64,000 nucleotides of DNA, taken from contig NW_006917093.1 in the NCBI RefSeq assembly GCF_000516985.1, forward strand, positions 5,985,013 through 6,049,012, read 5' to 3'. This document shows, piece by piece, positions 58,288-64,000 of the stretch (position 1 is the stretch's first letter; every line of letters starts with the position of its first letter). Under the pieces are notes generated by a model. The model searched no databases, had not been told where the DNA came from, and saw only the letters and a list, made by a program, of their open reading frames with translations. Origin of the DNA: Pestalotiopsis fici W106-1 (Eukaryota > Ascomycota > Sordariomycetes > Amphisphaeriales > Sporocadaceae). Position numbers and translations under genes: made by a program.

Positions 58288-59624
58288 CTACAGGCTATGC
58301 TCCTTTTCTTGGGAGGCACTTCTCAACGTGGGCTGCAAGTTTTCCATGCACTTCAACATTTCTTGTCCCAAAGTAACGAGTTCTTGTGGTCCCTCTTTTG
58401 CATAATTGCTTGTGTCGCACTGTATGCGCGAATAGATAGCTTCTTGTTCTCCCTCAGGACGATCGCGGAAAATCTCGCCCGCGAAGATGTACCAATTGCA
58501 AAGAGCGACGAAAACCGCTTGATCTTGTGGGGAATTCTGATCTTGTGGGGGATTCTGGCTGTATAAGTCCTCGGCATGACATGCAGGGATTCCTCTTTCC
58601 ATAAGTCGCTCCTTCCTGAGAAGAACAGTGAAGGAATGCCAGTTTTCGAACACGGTAAGCTTTTCCTCAATTTCATAGTCGCGAATAGGAATGCGTTCCG
58701 CTATTGCATTATTAGTCAAGCCGTCCAAACGGTCTTAGAACCTACCCGAGTACATATCCTTGACGGCTCTATCGACATGCTTGACTTTAATGAACTTTGC
58801 CTCGAGAACCAGATACTTCACAAGGCCGCAGAGCTTTTCGAGCTTTTCCTTGGATGTGGAAACTGCTGTGTCCTCGACCACCTTCACGAATTCATCTAGG
58901 ATGAGTCGAACTATCCCAAAGCCGTAAGACCGAATTTCGGCTATATGATACATTAATGAGTGAAAACCAAGAACGGCACCAAGTACTTACTATCTTTGCT
59001 GTGAATGAATTGGTATTTCACTTGACATTTGAACTTCTCGAAACCGTCCGGAAGATTCTTCTCAACATAGTCAAAAAAATAACCAGCTGCATCATCAAAT
59101 AACTCGAGCTCTTTCTTCGAAACCCAAGTTTTGGCCCAATCTATCATGGGAGCACGTGGATAACGGCCATGTTTCCAATTCCCTTCTTGGTCGTGCTCTT
59201 CTTCATTGTACTCTTCCTCGTCGTACTCTTCCTCGTCGTACTCTTCCTCGTCGTACTCTTCCTCGTCGTACTCTTCCTCGTCGTACTCTTCCTCGTCGTA
59301 CTCTACCTCGTCGTACTCTTCCTCGTCGTACTCTTCCTCGTCGTACTCTTCCTCGTCGTACTCTTCCTCGTCGTACTCTTCGTCGGGATCTTCTTCGTCG
59401 GGATCTTCTTCGTCGGGATCTTCTTCGTCGGGATCTTCTTCGTCGGGATCTTCGCTGTGCTTCTCTCTTGGTTCGTCTTTGACAACGGCACGGACTTTCG
59501 ACAGAACAAGCCGTTTTTGGGCCACCTCTTGCTTAGTGATTTTGTTTCTCACTATACTAGCGTATGTCTGGGTCGTAGTTGCACCAGGACCTTTTGTGTG
59601 TATCTTAGCATATGTTGGTAGCAT
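58288..59624 (-). CDS. Acidic pentapeptide-repeat protein
   Basis: Three exons, 58991-59624, 58746-58940 and 58288-58700, with introns of 50 and 45 bp, give 413 residues. After a basic N-terminus (1-55) comes a block of tandem pentapeptides: five of DPDEE type, then about eleven YDEEE (one YDEVE) and two decayed copies. The C-terminal 270 residues look globular and mostly helical (DWAKTWVSKKELELFDDAAGYFFDYVE, RLILDEFVKVVEDT, EEKLTVFENWHSFTVLLRKE). I recognise no family. The exon limits are supported by frame and by matching hydrophobic helices on both sides of each junction. The start is the first ATG; an in-frame extension upstream has none. The first and last exons are the firmest. Confidence 0.68.
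59205..59453. repeat. 15-bp coding minisatellite
   Basis: Near-perfect tandem repeats of the 15-mer 'tcgtactcttcctcg' (59221-59370, plus strand) pass into 'tcgggatcttcttcg' units (about 59386-59450). On the minus strand they encode the YDEEE and DPDEE pentapeptides. Because the unit is a multiple of three and free of stops, two plus-strand frames are open across it too, as a by-product. Confidence 0.95.
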
Positions 59625-60084
59625 TTTGTCGTTGCTATACACCGAGGAAGATTATTCGCTGTTTCAATCCACAACAAGGTATTAACAAGTCAAGCCTTTT
59701 ATCGCGCAGTCCTGACCGTCGCCTGTAGCCAAATGTTCTATAAGTGGCTAAAATTGTTGTAAAAAAAAGCCCCTGCCCCAGCCAGAAACAATTGACTGGT
59801 ACGCGTTATCGTTGCATCGCATCAGCAGGGGTTCATCTACTGCGCTCTTCATTGTCATGCCAGCATATGACAATTGCGTTTTGAAGAACTGTTTGGCCCG
59901 AGGGGGCTGGTGTCCTCGGAAACCAGGAAACCTTGTCGGATCAGGTACTGTCCACCTATGTCCACCCATTAAATCGCTAAGCTCTGGTCCTATGTCACGT
60001 ACAGATACCTCCTACGTGCTTGCAGATGCCGAAAATCTTGATCAAAACAATCACCAGAAGTCGATACCCTGACATGCCAATAAT

Positions 60085-60835
60085 TCAATTCACCAATAGA
60101 AGCCAAAGCCAAGTGTCGCGCTGCCTCCAAAATTTTGTTTCGGTCTTGTATTGTCCGTTACGGATATTGCGTACTCCCCGCTTGAGGTTAACACATCTCT
60201 CACTATGCTTCGGCTTTTGGCAGAAGCGGCACTCTTGATCCCTTCCGCGGGTGGATAGCTTCACCTCGTTTCCGTGCATAGCTTATTGCTGACATTATTT
60301 GAATTAGTTGACAGTGGCGCATCTCGCTGCATGTACAAACTTCACCGCGTTCCTTTGCAGATGTGGCGAAATGAATAAGCAAATATTTATGCATATGGGC
60401 TTGACTGACTCCGAATTCGAGATCGTCAGGACTTGATGAATTTGCAGACCCACCGGCCGTGTGCTTAGTGATCGATGCAGCAGTAGGACCAATGTAACCA
60501 CAGCCGGCAGCAGTTTTCACGCACGGGAACCAGCGAGGCGACTTGTCCTTGCCGACGCACCATGGCATTCAGCTGTCCTGCACGTTTCAGGGTTCATCCC
60601 AATCTGGCAAGCGAAACTGAGGAAGGCGCTTACTGGGGTGGAATAGCCAATAACGAATGCAGTGTAGTCGTTGCAGTGGAACTCTCCTCGAACGACCCCA
60701 CTGCACTGCATGCACATAGATATGATTTGTTTATCACATTCACGTCGGGGCTCCTGCAGTCTGACCGCATGCGGTGATATTGACTGGGAAGCCACATTCC
60801 GGACAATGTCGCCCAGGATGGGTCTGGAACATCAC
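60085..60835 (-). CDS. Possible multi-exon Cys-rich gene, uncertain
   Basis: Several minus-strand pieces look coding but I could not join them confidently. A start piece near 60831 reads MFQTHPGRHCPECGFPV. A middle piece (about 60640-60710) reads CSGVVRGEFHCNDYTAFVIGYSTP and ends at a good GTAAGC donor. Another (about 60570-60605) reads MNPETCRTAECH. A last piece (about 60230-60515) contains KTAAGCGY and HMHKYLLIHF. Regularly placed Cys and His suggest a small metal-binding protein. Part of the first piece recurs in degraded form at 61650. It could equally be a pseudogene. Confidence 0.3.
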
Positions 60836-62104
60836 CGCTGCTTGGCTCAGATCATTTGGGCAGAATTGAGATGCCAACGTAAACTTCTATGTACCTGCTT
60901 AGATAGAATCACTCGGTTGGGCCTCAGAAAGGTGTACTCTTTTGGATTACAGGAAGTGGCTGGGACCGACCTCTGAAGGTTGTTCACTTGTGGTTTTCAT
61001 TCGCAAACACCATTTGAGATCACCGATCGCTCAATCTTTGTTACTGCACAGTTATACAGACCAAAAATTGCAAGAGAATCGAAATGTTTACAAGTCAAAA
61101 TAGTATGTCAAACCACTATTTCTCAACTATTATTCCAGGCCTAACTATATCAGATGTACCATACGCCCAAACCGCAGGTATGAGTTACGCTTTGCAGACA
61201 CAAGGAGAGAGGCAGCTCGAAGAGGGGCGGGAATGCGCCTGTGTCGAGCCGATGAAAGACGGTTGTAGATGTCAGTGCTGCATAAGATGCGGCTACTGTG
61301 TGTGGATGGTTGGAGCCACTGCTTCTTTCGCGACCGCCGGCATAATAGGGCTAAAAAAATGTAAGTCTCATGTTCCGCAAGTCTAGCAATATTTACTAAA
61401 GCTAGATGGAAGTGAATTGAATACGAGAATACGATAGTGGGCAGACCAATTCCTTCTTGTATGGGCTGCAGGCTTTGCGTCGGTTAGCGTAGGTGGCTGG
61501 GGAGTGAATATGTTACCATCTAACACCAAATAAAAACGGAGTGTGTCTGGACGCTTTGAATGATTTACTGGAATCGTTCCCTTGCGTTCTTGCTTGCAAA
61601 AAGACCTTGCATGGAATGCGCCTCGACCAACTTATTGACTAACCAGCATCGCCAACGATGGGTCTGGAACATCATCGCGACTTAACCAATATAAGTTCGG
61701 CGGAATAGAAATGCCGGTGAAGAAGCAATTTGTCACCAAGCACTTGCCGAGAAAGGTAGGCCGGGTGAAGGTCAGAATGAATTTCTGCTGCATAGGTATC
61801 CTGGTAGTACATACATCATTGCCGTTTCAGTGCGGGCCCTGCAAGCTTATGCAGAGTCCAATCATTGAACATGTTCGACGGTCACTCGTAACTGTAGCAT
61901 TCTCACGCCCGGTTGATGTGAAAGAGACTGTATGACCACAACGCCCGACTTCTATGACAGCTAATGTGATTTGTGTTTTTGCTACGTATGCAGGGCATTC
62001 TCAAGAACTGCAGACAGATTCACTGTGTGGAAAGTGGCCTCATTCTCGACTCGGGCGTCTCGGGGCTGTGCCAAATTGATTTCAGGCAGAATTGAAATGC
62101 CAGT
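60809..62104. repeat. Three degenerate direct repeats of about 80 bp
   Basis: Copies lie near 60809-60885, 61651-61725 and 62020-62104. Copies one and two share 'gatgggtctggaacatca' near the left. All three end in a variant of 'ggcagaattgaaatgccagt'. Spacing is irregular and the copies are clearly diverged, suggesting remnants of an old duplication in the cargo. Confidence 0.6.
61084..61386 (+). CDS. Small Cys-rich hypothetical protein with one hydrophobic segment
   Basis: An open frame of 100 residues. Residues 50-72 contain a dense cysteine set (CAC, CRCQCC, CGYC) and are followed by a hydrophobic stretch (VWMVGATASFATAGIIGL) that could span a membrane. A donor-like GTAAGT lies at the end, so a further exon may exist. 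No family was recognised. The short length and lack of context keep confidence low. Confidence 0.35.
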   Translation: MFTSQNSMSNHYFSTIIPGLTISDVPYAQTAGMSYALQTQGERQLEEGRECACVEPMKDGCRCQCCIRCGYCVWMVGATASFATAGIIGLKKCKSHVPQV

Positions 62105-62201
62105 GACCAGTCTCTATATAACATGCTATGCACCGACCCAAATATCTTAATACTAAGTTCTACCAGCATCGCAATTATATTACTTCTTCTTCCATACAAA
62201 G
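61387..62201. other. intergenic with repeat remnants
   Basis: About 0.8 kb including two of the degenerate repeats. A 74-codon open stretch at 61711-61935 is not accepted as a gene. Confidence 0.4.
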
Positions 62202-62966
62202 ATGGTTACCCGTAAACAGATCCGCCTCAATGCCTTCACGCACATGCGGCCAAAACTACCTTCTGAAGCGGCTCTTATAGTGAGCATCTGTCAAGATCTT
62301 GGCCATCTTTCCCGCGGCAAAACTCTCGATGAAGAAGCCTTAGACCGAGCGATCTCCTCGATGGACGAATTCATCCAGGAGCGGCCACAGGACCCCTTGA
62401 TCAGATCGGCGTGCACCAAGATGCATGAATCGGCGGACTGCAATCAAGACAACCACTACTTTCCAAGAGAAGAGTTGCTGCAAGGAGTTTGTGGATCTCT
62501 GGATAATCTCTGCCATATATATCGGCCTTCAGATTCCCTAGCGGAAGTGGTGTATTGGATGGCAGAAGTCACCCAGAAGGAGGCTCTCCACGACCAGACC
62601 AAGACGACATGCGCTGAAATGGTTGCATCAGCCCCGATCTGCAGCTTGAAAGGAAACTTCTGCGATCCAGTTCAGGTCTTGCAAGGCCTCGACCGAAAAC
62701 ATGCGCAGTACAACCAGCTCTTGAGTCGTTTTCAAGGGGCAGAGAAACGTGACGAAGGGGACAAGTTATATGCTTGGATCTGTGAGCAACATCCTCAGAG
62801 TCAGTGGGAAAAAGCCGATAGAGATATGTGTCTCTTTCTTCGGGGAGAAAGACTCGGATGGCTGCGAACAGCACGAACAGCAATGTTGGGTATGCCAATG
62901 ATCTTGGCAACATTGGCCATTAAGTTTGGCTGCTTTGTGGATGATCGGACAAAAGAATACATCTGA
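62202..62966 (+). CDS. Hypothetical cargo protein with C-terminal hydrophobic helix
   Basis: One exon, 254 residues, clean frame from an ATG at 62202. It is mostly helical, with even spread of Cys (about ten), and a segment MDEFIQERPQDPLIRSAC that resembles a helix-turn-helix pair of unknown type. The C-terminal 25 residues (TAMLGMPMILATLAIKFG) could be a tail anchor. The antisense strand also has an open frame across the 3' half, which I reject as a shadow. Function unknown. Confidence 0.6.
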   Translation: MVTRKQIRLNAFTHMRPKLPSEAALIVSICQDLGHLSRGKTLDEEALDRAISSMDEFIQERPQDPLIRSACTKMHESADCNQDNHYFPREELLQGVCGSLDNLCHIYRPSDSLAEVVYWMAEVTQKEALHDQTKTTCAEMVASAPICSLKGNFCDPVQVLQGLDRKHAQYNQLLSRFQGAEKRDEGDKLYAWICEQHPQSQWEKADRDMCLFLRGERLGWLRTARTAMLGMPMILATLAIKFGCFVDDRTKEYI

Positions 62967-63546
62967 GGATGATTGGTTCTGGGTTACGGGAAGTTTCGGT
63001 ATAATGAAGTATGTCTCTGGCAGTACCTTTAACATCTTCTTTTGAATTTTAGCCTCTAGTGCTTTGACCAAGCTTTCGTAATGAGATCTATCCCCATAGG
63101 ATGGTGTGTGTACAAGTTCCTTCTTCCAGTCTCTAACTCTCCCCGTACCATGCAATGAAGTACTAATAGGGGATGGCGAGGTACATGAGAACTTACCAGG
63201 ATAGTGGCACGCAGTACAAATGTGGCAACACCACAGTAGACCACCAGCAGCGAGTTAGAGAGCCATTTTAACCCCTCCCAGGGTATTGTAGCGAGTCCCA
63301 TGGCCTACACTAAAGATTGTCTCGGAGTTCGTAATGCCTCCGTTCACACTGTTCCTTTGGAAATGAACTCAACTTCTGATCTGATTCTTCATCAACCCTT
63401 GAAGCGGGACTTCTTTGGTTGAAGACTTGATATATAGCTCACTTGTAATATTACCGTAGTAGAATCGAATATTTGAAAGGAAACAAAATGAAAACCTTCA
63501 CAATCTCCCAACTGTCTGAACTTTCGCTCCCAGGCTGTCACATGGT
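62967..63546. other. convergent intergenic, no gene confirmed
   Basis: 580 bp. A minus-strand piece starting at 63301 (MGLATIPWEGLKWLSNSLLVV, a possible signal or anchor) ends at a GTAAGT donor near 63194, but no acceptor joins it in frame to a convincing second exon. Confidence 0.4.
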
Positions 63547-64000
63547 TCATTCCAGATTTCCAGCACAAATATCCGCCAGCCCTGGCAAGTCAAAGCTTCC
63601 ACGCATAGGAGCGTGGTCCATACGAGACGCTTTGGTCTCTTCGGAAATGCCTATGACTACCTCGTAGGTGATTCCATTCCTTCGAATGCCCTCCCTGAGC
63701 CACTCGAGCAAGACCCCCAGGCTTCTCTTGACATCTTCATCGAGCTTCGCCGTCTCTGTGCCCTACAGAGAGTGAGAATGTGCCGAAGGATTTGGTATGT
63801 TGAACTTACAGGTGCTCCCTGACTCTTGCGTCTGACGAAGTCTGCACAAATCTTGTTACCGACTCTGGCCAAAGCTGCGAGAATAAGGTAAGCCATGTGG
63901 GCCTTTTCCGCATCGAGGCAGGAGGTCAATTCTCGGTAAAGTTTGATGGTGTCGTCCTGGTATCCTGTGCCCAAGCCGTCTGCCACCTGGTCGGTGCAGT
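63547..64000 (-). CDS. Hypothetical protein, 3' part only (runs off the window)
   Basis: Two exons are visible, 63810-64000 (open at the right edge) and 63547-63762, over a 47-bp GT-AG intron that keeps frame. The 135 residues seen are helical: DDTIKLYRELTSCLDAEKAHMAYLILAALARVG, then KLDEDVKRSLGVLLEWLREGI in exon 2. No family was recognised. The start lies beyond the window. Confidence 0.6.

Larger units (their letters stand above)
40974..64000 (+). mobile_element. Putative Starship giant transposon, left part (right end outside window)
   Basis: The captain recombinase lies at the left edge and is followed by more than 20 kb of lineage-restricted genes, including a ferric reductase, a class repeatedly found as Starship cargo. 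The left flank is a conserved host gene (Sds23) and an A/T island. I take the captain start as a minimum left limit; the true end should lie between 39424 and 40974. Neither the target-site duplication nor terminal repeats can be fixed from one side, and no right end was seen. The label therefore rests on gene content and order. Confidence 0.75.

Noticed and set aside
59156..59685. Plus-strand open frames of 108-159 codons over the acidic repeat
   Set aside because: They exist only because the 15-bp unit lacks stops in several frames; the minus-strand gene has sensible ends and introns.
61711..61935. Short open stretch containing CGPCK, like a thioredoxin active site
   Set aside because: The segment before it reads as a 45-bp GT-AG intron, the usual Trp is absent, and no thioredoxin-length domain can be built around it. 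Chance match.
62569..63155. Minus-strand open frames overlapping the 62202-62966 gene
   Set aside because: Antisense shadow of a clean coding frame; the two pieces could not be joined by consensus splice sites.

Overview
The window comes from a filamentous ascomycete, probably a sordariomycete close to Hypocreales. Genes are split by short GT-AG introns. The gene set includes a White Collar-1 photoreceptor carrying both its LOV and GATA domains, a fungal Inp1, an Sds23-type CBS protein and an OTU1 deubiquitinase. Intergenic DNA is rich in microsatellites, and one long A/T island looks RIP-like. No tRNA, rRNA, CRISPR or bacterial-type operon was seen. Exon limits were read by hand from splice consensus and frame, without RNA evidence. 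A 100-N assembly gap lies at 1217-1316.

1-39.4 kb is an ordinary conserved host segment. In order: CRAL-TRIO/Sec14-like membrane protein (+), HIT/HINT nucleotide hydrolase (-), three-repeat gelsolin protein (-), OTU1 (+), formamidase-type amidohydrolase in ten exons (-), multi-pass membrane protein of the RRT8/UsgS type (-), Inp1 (+), glutamine-rich hypothetical protein (+), wc-1 (-), karyopherin Kap121/importin beta-3 (-), Sds23 (+). These are housekeeping or regulatory genes with no obvious shared pathway.

39.4-40.7 kb is an almost pure A/T island starting at the Sds23 stop codon.

41-64 kb changes character completely. It opens with a 753-residue DUF3435 tyrosine recombinase, the 'captain' of Starship giant transposons. 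About 23 kb of compact accessory genes with tiny introns (44-67 bp) follow: a transthyretin/HIUase-like domain joined to two AT-hooks, a 2EXR-like protein, two divergent paralogues of a small helical protein that bracket a RING gene and an F-box-like gene, a SAP-like protein, a ferric reductase (a recurrent Starship cargo), a truncated MADS-box protein, a frameshifted protein kinase, an acidic pentapeptide-repeat protein and several unknowns. The most economical reading is the left end and part of the cargo of a Starship inserted downstream of Sds23. Its right end is not in the window, so the cargo assignment is inference; the captain call is strong.
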